Positions 17,151 to 25,895 of a stretch of 64,000 nucleotides of DNA are shown here, in pieces. The translations under genes were made by a program, and so were the position numbers. The notes under the pieces are model-generated. The model ran no database searches. It had not been told where the DNA came from and worked only from the letters and a program-made list of their open reading frames with translations. Position 1 is the stretch's first letter; each line of letters begins with the position of its first letter. This DNA is from JAQUTK01 sp963677415 (lineage in GTDB: Bacteria; Bacteroidota; Bacteroidia; Bacteroidales; JAQUTK01): assembly GCA_963677415.2 (NCBI GenBank), contig CAXXFJ010000027.1:1-64000 (forward strand), read 5' to 3'.

Positions 17151-18491
17151 TTATTTATTAAAGTACTTTTCGACTTTATGAAGCATAGAACCCAAACAGA
17201 AAACAACAACATGATCATTTGCCAAAATCTGGGTATCACCACGTACAATAATACCTCTTCCATCACGGATTAATCCTCCAATGACCACATTGGGAGGCAG
17301 AGAGATCTCTTTTACGGGACTTTTTGTAATACGCGAGCCCTCCTTTGGAATAAACTCTGCTACATCCGCATCGGCAAAAGTCAGACATTTCACATTGGTA
17401 ACATCAGCTTCCAGCATCATCTGATAGATGTGGCTCGCAGCTATTAGCTTCTTATTGATTACAGTTCCGATATCCAAACTCTCGGCTAACGATATATAAT
17501 CCAGATTTTCTACCTCAGCAACACTCTTTCTCAACCCGGCACGTTTCAGTGCTGCGCAGGAAAGAATATTAGTTTCAGAATTATCTGTCAGCGCAATAAA
17601 TGCGTCCGCTTTTTGAATACCCTCTTCCCGAAGCAGATTAAGATCACGCCCATCTCCATGAATCACCATTGTATTGGATGGGACCTTCTCTGTGAGCCAT
17701 TGGCAACGCGCCATATTCTCTTCTATAATCTTAATATTTACATCAGAAGGGAGGAACTGAGTGGCGCGTAGTGCGATTCGGCTTCCACCCATAATTGTTA
17801 TATTCTTGACTGTAAAGTCCGGCTTTCCGGTTAGTTTCCGAATATATTCTATATTGTTGCGGGTCGTAGTGAAATAGACTATATCATTAATCTGAATAAT
17901 GTCATGACCTCCGGGAATCACGGTCTCGCCATTCCTTTTAATGGCAACGACATGATAGTTCTTATCTGCTTTAGAGAGTTGAGTAAGAGGAATATCCAGT
18001 AATTGAGACTCTTTACGAATTTTAGTTCCAACTAAGATAAGAGCTCCACCCGCAAATTCGAACCACTGACGTACCCATGGGCGACGAATTGCTTCTGCAA
18101 TTTCTTTTGCTGCAAGCATCTCGGGATATATCAACGAATCAACGCCCAATTTCTTGAAGAACTCCTTATTCTTAGGAAGCAGATATTCATAATTATCAAT
18201 TCTGGCTAGCGTCTTCTTGGCGCCAAGACTTCTCGCCAGTATGCATGCTGTTATATTACGGCTTTCTTCCGGTGTTACGGCAATAAACAGATCTGCGCTA
18301 TTTACACCGGCTCTCTCCATATCATTTATGGAAGTTGGATTACCAACGACTCCTAAAAGGTCAAAATTCTCCTGCAACGCTGCAATTTTCTCTTCCTTGT
18401 CATCCATGATGACTATATTCTGATTTTCAACAGAAAGAAGCTTAGCAAGATGAGTTCCAACCGCACCCGCACCAACGATAATAATGTTCAT
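17151..18491 (-). CDS. trkA: Trk system potassium uptake regulatory subunit
   Basis: 446-aa cytoplasmic NAD(H)-binding partner of TrkH. It contains two RCK halves: the first begins MNIIIVGAGAVGTHLAKLL (Rossmann glycine motif), the second near residue 230 with ITIMGGSRIALRATQFL; each is followed by a TrkA_C domain. It gates the channel according to nucleotide binding. It sits 4 bp after dxs and 3 bp before trkH. Confidence 0.93.
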   Translation of the reverse strand: MNIIIVGAGAVGTHLAKLLSVENQNIVIMDDKEEKIAALQENFDLLGVVGNPTSINDMERAGVNSADLFIAVTPEESRNITACILARSLGAKKTLARIDNYEYLLPKNKEFFKKLGVDSLIYPEMLAAKEIAEAIRRPWVRQWFEFAGGALILVGTKIRKESQLLDIPLTQLSKADKNYHVVAIKRNGETVIPGGHDIIQINDIVYFTTTRNNIEYIRKLTGKPDFTVKNITIMGGSRIALRATQFLPSDVNIKIIEENMARCQWLTEKVPSNTMVIHGDGRDLNLLREEGIQKADAFIALTDNSETNILSCAALKRAGLRKSVAEVENLDYISLAESLDIGTVINKKLIAASHIYQMMLEADVTNVKCLTFADADVAEFIPKEGSRITKSPVKEISLPPNVVIGGLIRDGRGIIVRGDTQILANDHVVVFCLGSMLHKVEKYFNK

Positions 18492-18495
18492 ACCT

Positions 18496-20397
18496 TTAAT
18501 TTTTTACCGAAAACTCTTTGACAGCACTAGTTATACCCTCAACGTCCAATCCATATACCGAATGAAGCTTATCCATAGATCCATGCTCAACAAAACTGTC
18601 AGGTAATCCAATACGTTTTACTTCAACCGTATAGTGATTATCTGCCATAAACTCCAGGACAGCACTGCCAAATCCTCCTTTTATCACTCCTTCTTCCAAG
18701 GTTACTATTTTGGCAAACTTCTTACCTACCTCATGAAGAATCTCTTCATCAATCGGCTTCAGATAACGCATGTCGTACAATGCAGCAGAAATGTTTTCTT
18801 CAGCAAGTTGTTTAACAACTTGCAAGGCGACATTACCAATTGTTCCCAAACTAAGTATCGCAAGATCTATTCCATCTGATAACCGATGACCTTTTCCTAT
18901 CGGCAAAGTCTCCATTTCATTTTCCCAATTAACCAACACTCCTCTTCCTCTCGGATAACGGATCACAAACGGGCCATTCCCTTTTTGTTGAGCCGTGTAC
19001 ATGAGATTACGAAGTTCATGCTCATTCATTGGAGCTGATACAATCAGATTGGGGATGCACCTTAAATAGGCAAGGTCAAAAGCACCATGATGTGTAGGCC
19101 CATCTTCTCCGACCAATCCGGCACGATCCAGGCAAAGGACCAGGTCCAACTTTTGAAGAGCTACATCGTGAATGACCTGATCATAGGCACGTTGCATAAA
19201 AGAAGAGTAGATGTTACAGAATGGCATCAATCCTTCTTTAGCAAGTCCGGCAGAGAAAGTGACCGCATGGGCTTCCGCTATACCTACATCAAAAGCACGC
19301 TTTGGCATCACTTCCATCATGAAAGACATGGAGCAACCGGTTGGCATCGCAGGAGTAACTCCTACAATTTTCTCATTTTTATTGGCCAACTGAACCAATG
19401 TATGACCAAATACATCCTGATAAAGTGGTGGAAGGGAGTCAACACTCTTTGGTTTGATTCGCTCCGCGGTAAACTTATCAAATCTGCCTGGTGCATGCCA
19501 TTCAGTAGGCGACTCTTCGGCAGGTTTAAATCCTTTTCCTTTAATCGTCTTGATATGCAGCAATTTTGGTCCGCTCATATCCTTAATATCATTCAGGGTC
19601 TTGATCAGACCTTTTACATCGTGTCCGTCAATCGGTCCGAAATATCGTATATTCAATCCCTCAAACAACGTATGCTGACGGGTAAGCAATGATTTGATAC
19701 TATTATTAAATCTCAGAATACTCTCTTTATTATCATCATTGATAAGATTCTTTCTCCTGAAATAGCTATAGACATTATACCGGAGTTTGTTGTAGGTCTG
19801 TGAGGTAGTCAGATGCACAAGATACTTGCTCAATCCTCCCACGCTACGATCAATGGCCATATCATTATCATTCAAAATGATAAGCAGATTATTTGGATAG
19901 GAGGATGCATTATTCAATCCTTCGAATGCCAGCCCACCGGTCATCGCGCCATCACCTATTACAGCTATCACTTTACGCTCCTCTTCATTCTTAAGTTTTG
20001 AAGCAACAGCCATTCCTAATGCTGCGGAAATTGATGTGGAGGCATGACCGGAAATAAAAGAGTCATATTTACTTTCTTCCGGATTAGGGAATCCACTGAT
20101 ACCACCCCACTGACGGTTCGTTACAAACGAATCGCGACGGCCAGTCAGTATCTTATGTCCATAAGCCTGATGCCCTACATCCCAAACAATCCTGTCGTAA
20201 GGTGTATTAAATACATAATGCAATGCAACGGTCAGTTCAACAACACCAAGGCTGGCGGCAAAATGGCCGGGATTCTCGGATAGTTCATCAATTATATAAT
20301 TTCTTAACTCCGAGCAGACTTGCTGAAGTTGTTCAAGAGACAATACTCTTAAATCCTCGGGTGAGTCTATATGCTGTAATAGTTCGTGCTCAGACAC
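18496..20397 (-). CDS. dxs: 1-deoxy-D-xylulose-5-phosphate synthase
   Basis: 633-aa thiamine-diphosphate enzyme that condenses pyruvate and glyceraldehyde-3-phosphate, the first step of the MEP isoprenoid pathway. The thiamine motif GDGAMTGGLAFEGLNN, the HAPG segment and the C-terminal transketolase domain are present and length is normal. The start is a GTG at 20397: the frame closes with a TAA 12 bp upstream and no ATG fits. It leads the dxs-trkA-trkH operon. Confidence 0.95.
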   Translation of the reverse strand: MSEHELLQHIDSPEDLRVLSLEQLQQVCSELRNYIIDELSENPGHFAASLGVVELTVALHYVFNTPYDRIVWDVGHQAYGHKILTGRRDSFVTNRQWGGISGFPNPEESKYDSFISGHASTSISAALGMAVASKLKNEEERKVIAVIGDGAMTGGLAFEGLNNASSYPNNLLIILNDNDMAIDRSVGGLSKYLVHLTTSQTYNKLRYNVYSYFRRKNLINDDNKESILRFNNSIKSLLTRQHTLFEGLNIRYFGPIDGHDVKGLIKTLNDIKDMSGPKLLHIKTIKGKGFKPAEESPTEWHAPGRFDKFTAERIKPKSVDSLPPLYQDVFGHTLVQLANKNEKIVGVTPAMPTGCSMSFMMEVMPKRAFDVGIAEAHAVTFSAGLAKEGLMPFCNIYSSFMQRAYDQVIHDVALQKLDLVLCLDRAGLVGEDGPTHHGAFDLAYLRCIPNLIVSAPMNEHELRNLMYTAQQKGNGPFVIRYPRGRGVLVNWENEMETLPIGKGHRLSDGIDLAILSLGTIGNVALQVVKQLAEENISAALYDMRYLKPIDEEILHEVGKKFAKIVTLEEGVIKGGFGSAVLEFMADNHYTVEVKRIGLPDSFVEHGSMDKLHSVYGLDVEGITSAVKEFSVKN

Positions 20398-20425
20398 TCT
20401 GATATCTATTTAATGAATAACTTGG

Positions 20426-20433
20426 CAAAATTA
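20426..20433 (-). promoter_or_regulatory. -7 box for dxs-trkA-trkH
   Basis: On the minus strand TAATTTTG matches TAnnTTTG 28 bp before the GTG start of dxs; no good -33 box. Confidence 0.4.
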
Positions 20434-20454
20434 GTGTTTTTGAATCATAACTGC

Positions 20455-20462
20455 TACTTTTG
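20455..20462 (+). promoter_or_regulatory. -7 box for the GSCFA gene
   Basis: TACTTTTG, 26 bp before the ATG at 20489. It is divergent from the dxs box only 21 bases away. Confidence 0.45.
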
Positions 20463-20488
20463 TAACGCTATTTTCAATTATTGAGTAT

Positions 20489-21478
20489 ATGGAATTCAGA
20501 ACATCAGTGCGACTCTCTGCTTCTCTTCCAACGTTGGATCATACAAAAAAGATTGTGGTGATGGGATCTTGCTTTGCTGAAAACATCGGTAATAGATTAT
20601 CGGACAACAAGTTCAATACTCAAATCAACCCCTTTGGAGCCCTTTACAATCCATCTTCAATAGCCTCTTCAGTCGAATCATTGCTGGATGAAAAGATTTA
20701 TACTTCCAACGAATTATTTCTTCAAGATGGTGTATGGAATAGTTACTCTCATCACAGTCGATTTTCTGATCTTAGCCCGGACGAATGCCTGATTAAGATC
20801 AACGACGAAGCTTCTGCTGCCCAAAAGCAACTCAAGGAGTGTGATATGCTAATGATTACTTTTGGAAGCGCATTCGTGTATCGGTTGAAAATAAATGGAG
20901 AGATCGTTTCAAACTGTCATAAACAACCTGAAAAGGATTTCAACCGGGAACGATTATCGGTTGACCAGATTGCATCTCAATATAATGAGCTCATTCAACG
21001 ATTGCTCACTTTGCGTCCTGAAATGAATATACTATTTTCTGTCAGTCCTATCCGTCATCTAAAAGATGGATTGCACGAGAACCAACTAAGCAAAGCGACT
21101 TTACTGTTGGCAATTGAACAACTCTGTAAATCATTTCCGAAAAGCGTCTTTTATTTCCCTGCCTATGAGATTGTTATCGACGAACTTCGTGATTATCGTT
21201 TTTATGCGGATGACATGACTCACCCCTCAACTCTTGCAATAAATTATATCTGGGAGTGTTTCAGCAACTCCTGTCTGAGCAAAAAGAGCCTTCAATTTAT
21301 CACAAACTGGCAAGAGATACAAAAAGCAGTAAGTCATCGTCCTTTTCAGCCTAAGTCCTCTGAATTTCAGCTTTTTGCACGAAAGAACGTAGAGAAACTG
21401 GAAATACTATCCACACAATATCCAAGTATTGACTTCACAAAAGAAAAAGAATATTTCACCGGCTTATTAAGCGACTAA
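20489..21478 (+). CDS. GSCFA-domain protein
   Basis: 329-aa protein of the GSCFA family, named after the motif seen here as MGSCFAENIG near residue 27. The fold is thought to be SGNH-hydrolase-like; the serine of GSCFA would be the candidate nucleophile, with the DDMTHPS segment near residue 240 providing a C-terminal Asp/His pair. No signal peptide. Family substrates are unknown. It stands alone between divergent dxs and aroB. Confidence 0.85.
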   Translation: MEFRTSVRLSASLPTLDHTKKIVVMGSCFAENIGNRLSDNKFNTQINPFGALYNPSSIASSVESLLDEKIYTSNELFLQDGVWNSYSHHSRFSDLSPDECLIKINDEASAAQKQLKECDMLMITFGSAFVYRLKINGEIVSNCHKQPEKDFNRERLSVDQIASQYNELIQRLLTLRPEMNILFSVSPIRHLKDGLHENQLSKATLLLAIEQLCKSFPKSVFYFPAYEIVIDELRDYRFYADDMTHPSTLAINYIWECFSNSCLSKKSLQFITNWQEIQKAVSHRPFQPKSSEFQLFARKNVEKLEILSTQYPSIDFTKEKEYFTGLLSD

Positions 21479-21567
21479 AAGAGGCTCTTTCATAAGATTG
21501 CAGCTTTCTTTCTCTCTCTTGAATTGCTATTTTCAATAAAAAGTCTTTTTATCTATCTTTTTCGCAT

Positions 21568-21575
21568 TACTTTTG
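21568..21575 (+). promoter_or_regulatory. -7 box for aroB
   Basis: TACTTTTG, 30 bp before the aroB start; the region upstream is T-rich without a clear TTTG at 19-21 bases. Confidence 0.45.
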
Positions 21576-21605
21576 CAGTAGCATTAACAAGAATAAATTG
21601 ACAAA

Positions 21606-22667
21606 ATGGGAAAGCAACAAATCTGCATCTGCCAATCTTTGCAGGAAGACTTACAGAATATCATTGCCAATACGAAGCACGATCATGTTTTTGTACTGAC
21701 CGACGAACACACTGAGAAGTATTGTCTTCCTATGATTAATACGGTGAAAGGTATCGATAATGCTCAAATGATTTGTATTCCAGCCGGAGATACAAATAAA
21801 AACGTAGAGGCGCTTTCTTTGGTATGGACTGTTTTGAGCCAGCATGGAGCAACTCGTCAGTCATTAATGATAAATCTCGGTGGCGGCATGGTGACAGATC
21901 TTGGAGGATTTGCTGCTTCAACTTTCAAACGGGGTATCCGCTATATCAACATCCCTACCACACTTCTTTCTATTGTTGATGCGGCCGTCGGTGGTAAAAC
22001 AGGTATCAATTTCAACGGACTGAAAAACGAAGTAGGTGTATTCAACACCTCGGAATACGTACTGATTGAAACCGAGTTCCTCAAGACTATTGACCGGATA
22101 AACCTACTCTCTGGATATGCCGAAATGTTGAAGCATGGATTGATCAGTACTCCGGAGGAATGGAACCGACTACTCACATTTGATACAGAGACAATCGATT
22201 ATATAAAATTGAAAGAGATGGCTGCGGCATCGGTTGCTATTAAAGAGAAGGTGGTTGATGAAGATCCGTTTGAAAAAGGAATACGTAAGGCTTTGAATCT
22301 TGGTCACACAGTAGGACATGCTTTTGAGAGCTTATCATTTCTTTCGGACAAACCGTTGGCACATGGATACGCTGTCGCTTTCGGTTTGATATGCGAACTT
22401 TATTTATCTCATGTTGCTTGTGGCTTTCCAAAAGAGGAATTACAGCAAGCTTTGATGTTTATAAAAGAAAACTACGGCGTATATGCTTTTGACTGCAATC
22501 AATATGAACAGTTATTCGAATTGATGACACATGATAAAAAGAATGACTCCGGGTATGTCAACTTTACATTGTTGAGCAATATCGGAGAAATACATATCAA
22601 TCAGACAGCAAGTAAAGAGCAGATCTTTGAGATGTTTGATTTCTATCGTTACAGCCTTGGGGTATGA
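21606..22667 (+). CDS. aroB: 3-dehydroquinate synthase
   Basis: 353-aa NAD- and metal-dependent enzyme of the shikimate pathway, converting DAHP to 3-dehydroquinate in the cytoplasm. NAD-binding GGGMVTDLGGFAAS, the FKRGI and PTTLLSIVDAAVGGKTG motifs, the metal ligand Glu in YAEMLKHG, and His ligands in NLGHTVGHAFE are all present. Length is normal. It is monocistronic with its own -7 box. Confidence 0.95.
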   Translation: MGKQQICICQSLQEDLQNIIANTKHDHVFVLTDEHTEKYCLPMINTVKGIDNAQMICIPAGDTNKNVEALSLVWTVLSQHGATRQSLMINLGGGMVTDLGGFAASTFKRGIRYINIPTTLLSIVDAAVGGKTGINFNGLKNEVGVFNTSEYVLIETEFLKTIDRINLLSGYAEMLKHGLISTPEEWNRLLTFDTETIDYIKLKEMAAASVAIKEKVVDEDPFEKGIRKALNLGHTVGHAFESLSFLSDKPLAHGYAVAFGLICELYLSHVACGFPKEELQQALMFIKENYGVYAFDCNQYEQLFELMTHDKKNDSGYVNFTLLSNIGEIHINQTASKEQIFEMFDFYRYSLGV

Positions 22668-22809
22668 GTGTATCTGCCTTCATGCAAACCACATAAAGCA
22701 TACTTTTCTGCGATTGGTATTTTATAATTAACCATTCTGGACAATTTAATTACTTTGTGAGCGTTTAAATGATTAATCAAGTTTTTATTGAAAACGATTT
22801 CCCCCGATA

Positions 22810-23460
22810 ATGAAACACTATTCTGCAAAAATAAAGAAGTTCTTCTTTTGGATGCTTTGCTTTTCTTTTCCATGTGTGGCATATCCACAACATGAAATGA
22901 ATCTAGGACTCATTTCGGGAATGTCTTTTAGCTCCATAAGCAAATCGTATTACAAAAGTCCTGCATCCAAACAAGCAAATTCATTTGAAGGGATTGAATT
23001 TGAATACGGGTTTAACAAACTGCATGCACTTTCTATCGGTCTGTCATATGCTGAAAGAGGTTCAGTGTTTACCGGAGCGACAGCTGTAAACTATTCCTAT
23101 TTGGATATGCCTATTGCTTTTGTGCATCACATTCCTCTTGTTGATCGTTGGAAACTTTCTTTCCATGCAGGTATTACACCTTCTTTCCTGAATAAGGATG
23201 ACGAGAAAGCACCATCAAAGAAAGTTCTCCTTTTAGCAACTGTGGGTACCGGAATCAGTTATGAGTTTCTTTATAACTGGCGGTTATCCCTTAGAGGAGA
23301 ATATGGTCAAGCGCTTAATTCGCAGTTTAAAGTAGATAACGCATATTTCCGGAAAGAGGGGAAAATGTCTGAAGGAAGGATCTTGGTCGGCATCTCATGC
23401 AATCTGAACCCTGACCCTCTACGAAAAAAACTAAACAAAATACCCGAATGTTTGAAATAA
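22810..23460 (+). CDS. small outer-membrane beta-barrel protein (PorT/OmpW-like)
   Basis: 216-aa exported protein. A signal peptide covers about residues 1-27 (ending CVAYPQ). The rest is a series of alternating hydrophobic strands with aromatic ends (GIEFEYGF, ALSIGLSYAERG, SYLDMPIAFVHHI, WKLSFHAGITPSF, WRLSLRGEYGQAL), the pattern of the outer-membrane beta-barrel family common in Bacteroidetes. It probably forms an 8-strand barrel. Ligand or role is unknown. Confidence 0.75.
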   Translation: MKHYSAKIKKFFFWMLCFSFPCVAYPQHEMNLGLISGMSFSSISKSYYKSPASKQANSFEGIEFEYGFNKLHALSIGLSYAERGSVFTGATAVNYSYLDMPIAFVHHIPLVDRWKLSFHAGITPSFLNKDDEKAPSKKVLLLATVGTGISYEFLYNWRLSLRGEYGQALNSQFKVDNAYFRKEGKMSEGRILVGISCNLNPDPLRKKLNKIPECLK

Positions 23461-23465
23461 AGCGT

Positions 23466-23473
23466 TAGCTTTG
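23466..23473 (+). promoter_or_regulatory. -7 box for the FKBP gene pair
   Basis: TAGCTTTG lies 51 bp upstream of the first FKBP start, just after the barrel-protein stop. No standard -33 box seen. Confidence 0.4.
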
Positions 23474-23524
23474 TACCGTTTTTTTACAATAGCGAATATA
23501 TAAATATAAACAACTGATTATTAC

Positions 23525-24130
23525 ATGGATAAACTTAGTTATGCTTTAGGAGTTTCCGTTGGTCACAATTTAGTACAGTCTGGAGTTACCGAGCTGAACG
23601 CTGAGGATTTTGCCCAAGCAGTAAAAACAATGCTTGAGGGTGGTCAGCCAGCTCTCTCTTATGATGATATTAATACTGTGTTGAATGAGTTCTTCGGAAA
23701 AATGGAAAAAGCAGAAGCCGAGAATAAAACCGGAGCAAAAAAGAAAAACCTGCAGGAAGGTCTTGATTTTCTGGATGAAAACAAAAAGAGAGATAATGTA
23801 GTAACGCTCGCAAGTGGCTTACAATATGAAATCATCAAAGCAGGAGAAGGGAAAAAGCCAGCTGCAAAAGACAAAGTAAAATGTCACTATCACGGTACCT
23901 TGATTGACGGAACTGTCTTTGACAGCTCAGTTCAAAGAAATCAGCCTGCCGTATTTGGAGTAAACCAAGTTATTCAGGGATGGGTGGAAGCTCTCCAATT
24001 AATGCCAGTCGGTTCAAAATGGAAACTTTTTATTCCTTCAAACCTTGCGTATGGCTCTGCCGGAGCAGGAGCTTCTATCGGTCCGGATACAACCTTAATT
24101 TTCGAAGTAGAACTACTTGATATCGTATAA
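23525..24130 (+). CDS. FKBP-type peptidyl-prolyl isomerase (no signal peptide)
   Basis: 201-aa isomerase. Residues 1-90 form the helical dimerisation domain of FkpA/Mip proteins (LSYALGVSVGHNL), and residues about 100-201 the FKBP catalytic domain (CHYHGTLIDGTVFDSS, VIQGWVEALQLMPVGSKW, IPSNLAYG). There is no export signal, so it acts in the cytoplasm, unlike the lipoprotein paralogue encoded 28 bp downstream, with which it forms a pair. Confidence 0.9.
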   Translation: MDKLSYALGVSVGHNLVQSGVTELNAEDFAQAVKTMLEGGQPALSYDDINTVLNEFFGKMEKAEAENKTGAKKKNLQEGLDFLDENKKRDNVVTLASGLQYEIIKAGEGKKPAAKDKVKCHYHGTLIDGTVFDSSVQRNQPAVFGVNQVIQGWVEALQLMPVGSKWKLFIPSNLAYGSAGAGASIGPDTTLIFEVELLDIV

Positions 24131-24158
24131 AAACAACATAACAATTAAACAAAAAAAG

Positions 24159-25034
24159 ATGATGAAAAAGTTCAATTTAGTTGCTGCAGCAATTGCAGGA
24201 ACAATGATCCTGAGCTCATGCGGTTCTTCCGTAAAGAATGTAGCTCTTAAGACAGACGTAGACTCAATTTCTTACGCTTTTGGTGTAGCAAACACAGACG
24301 GTCTGAAACAGTATTTAGCTGGAGGTGATACGAAAATAGACACCACTCAGATGGATGCATTTATCAAAGGCTTGCTGGATTCAAGGAAAGATTTGACTGC
24401 TGAGCAAAAAGCGTACAACGCAGGTTTGCGGATTGGTGCTCAGGTTAAAGATCAAATGCTACCAGGTTTCACTCAAATGGTGTTTGGAGGCGACTCAACA
24501 AAAACATTGAATACAGATGCATTTTATGATGGTTTTGTATCGGCTGTTAATGCTAAGGGTATGAAAATGACACTTCAAGAAGCTACGACTTATGCAGATG
24601 CTGCTGTAGCTCGCATTAAAGCTGCTGAGAGTGAAAAAAACTTCGGAGCAAACAAGGCAATTGGCAAAGCATTCATTGATAGCATTAAGGGTACACCTGG
24701 TGTTATCTCTACAGCAAGTGGCCTACTCTATCAGGTAATTAAAGAAGGAACAGGTGAGAAACCTACTGCTGATAGCAAAGTAAAAGTAAACTATCATGGA
24801 ACTCTGATTGACGGTACTGTTTTTGACAGCTCTGTAGATCGCGGTACTCCAGCTGAGTTCACAGTATCTCAAGTTATTCCAGGATGGATTGAAGGATTGC
24901 AATTGATGTCTGTTGGTTCAAAATATAAATTTTATATTCCGGAATCATTAGCATATGGCGCAAGAGACATGGGATCTATCAAGCCTTTCTCAACTTTGGT
25001 TTTTGAAGTTGAATTACTCGAGATTCAGAAATAA
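24159..25034 (+). CDS. FKBP-type peptidyl-prolyl isomerase lipoprotein
   Basis: 291-aa envelope lipoprotein. The N-terminus MMKKFNLVAAAIAGTMILSS is followed by the lipidated cysteine (lipobox LSSC). A Mip-like helical dimer domain follows, then a C-terminal FKBP domain with NYHGTLIDGTVFDSS and VIPGWIEGLQLMSVGSKY. It speeds proline isomerisation in folding envelope proteins. I chose the ATG at 24159 since an upstream in-frame start at 24117 would overlap the preceding gene and spoil the signal peptide. A strong terminator follows. Confidence 0.9.
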   Translation: MMKKFNLVAAAIAGTMILSSCGSSVKNVALKTDVDSISYAFGVANTDGLKQYLAGGDTKIDTTQMDAFIKGLLDSRKDLTAEQKAYNAGLRIGAQVKDQMLPGFTQMVFGGDSTKTLNTDAFYDGFVSAVNAKGMKMTLQEATTYADAAVARIKAAESEKNFGANKAIGKAFIDSIKGTPGVISTASGLLYQVIKEGTGEKPTADSKVKVNYHGTLIDGTVFDSSVDRGTPAEFTVSQVIPGWIEGLQLMSVGSKYKFYIPESLAYGARDMGSIKPFSTLVFEVELLEIQK

Positions 25035-25053
25035 TCACTCTTTTACAATAAAG

Positions 25054-25087
25054 AAAGCTTCTCTTTATATTAGAGAAGCTTTTTTTA
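25054..25087 (+). terminator. terminator after the FKBP pair
   Basis: Perfect stem AAAGCTTCTCT / AGAGAAGCTTT with a 7-base loop, followed directly by a run of T. Confidence 0.88.
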
Positions 25088-25153
25088 TTATATCAAAAAG
25101 TCAGCATAGAAGGGTAATTCTTTGCATTTGCATATAAAAAGTTCCCTTTTCTG

Positions 25154-25183
25154 TTTGAAACAAACAACTAATTGCTACTTTTG
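25154..25183 (+). promoter_or_regulatory. promoter of the Lrp-family gene
   Basis: -33 box TTTG (25154-25157), 18-base spacer, -7 box TACTTTTG (25176-25183); the ATG follows 23 bases later. Confidence 0.7.
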
Positions 25184-25206
25184 CTGAAAGAAATTAATTA
25201 CAAATT

Positions 25207-25695
25207 ATGGCTACAACCCCTTTAACCTCAGAAAAAAGCGATAAAATCGACTCCCTTGACAAAAAGATCTTGGAAATCATTTCACAAAATGCCCGAATTC
25301 CTTTCAAGGATGTAGCTGCAGAATGTGGTGTTTCGCGGGCAGCAATTCATCAACGTGTGCAGCGTTTGATAGATATGGGCGTTATTGTCGGCTCAGGGTA
25401 TCATGTCAATCCAAAAGTTTTGGGATACAATACCTGCACTTATATCGGGGTTAACCTGGAAAGAGGTGCTATGTATAAAAACGCAGTACCGGAATTGGAA
25501 AAGATTGCAGAAATTGTTGAATGCCATTTCACTACAGGTCCATACACGATGCTTATCAAACTTTATGCAAGAGACAATGAGCATCTGATGGATCTTCTCA
25601 ATAACAAGATCCAGGAGATTCCTGGTGTGGTCGGAACAGAAACGCTCATTTCCCTGGATCAACGCATCAAAAGAGAGATACCTATCAAGAAGTAG
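25207..25695 (+). CDS. Lrp/AsnC-family transcriptional regulator
   Basis: 162-aa regulator with an N-terminal winged helix-turn-helix (about 15-65; LDKKILEIISQNARIPFKDVA, GVSRAAIHQRVQRL) and a C-terminal RAM ligand-binding domain (about 80-155; ECHFTTGPYTMLIKLYA). Such proteins assemble as octamers and respond to amino acids. It is monocistronic, flanked by its own promoter and a very strong terminator. Target genes are not evident from the context. Confidence 0.92.
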   Translation: MATTPLTSEKSDKIDSLDKKILEIISQNARIPFKDVAAECGVSRAAIHQRVQRLIDMGVIVGSGYHVNPKVLGYNTCTYIGVNLERGAMYKNAVPELEKIAEIVECHFTTGPYTMLIKLYARDNEHLMDLLNNKIQEIPGVVGTETLISLDQRIKREIPIKK

Positions 25696-25730
25696 GACAA
25701 ATTAATCTTTCTCAATTCTCTGTTTACAAG

Positions 25731-25777
25731 AAGGATTCAAGCCAAAGATCTTTGGCTTGAATCCTTTTCTTGTTTTT
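25731..25777 (+). terminator. terminator after the Lrp-family gene
   Basis: A perfect 36-base palindrome (25731-25766, 18-bp arms, arm AAGGATTCAAGCCAAAGA) followed by TTCTTGTTTTT. The outer ACAAG/CTTGT extends the stem. Because it is symmetric it could work on both strands. Confidence 0.85.
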
Positions 25778-25843
25778 ATCCGGGTATTGTTGCTGATTAT
25801 ATTCTTTTTTGCAGCTGGCCGAATGAAGGTTGGAAAGTTTTAC

Positions 25844-25851
25844 TAAATTTG
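25844..25851 (+). promoter_or_regulatory. -7 box for glnS
   Basis: TAAATTTG 44 bp before the glnS start; no clear -33 box. Confidence 0.4.
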
Positions 25852-25895
25852 CATCGTAATAAAAAGTTTGTTTACATATATATCTTCATAGGAAT

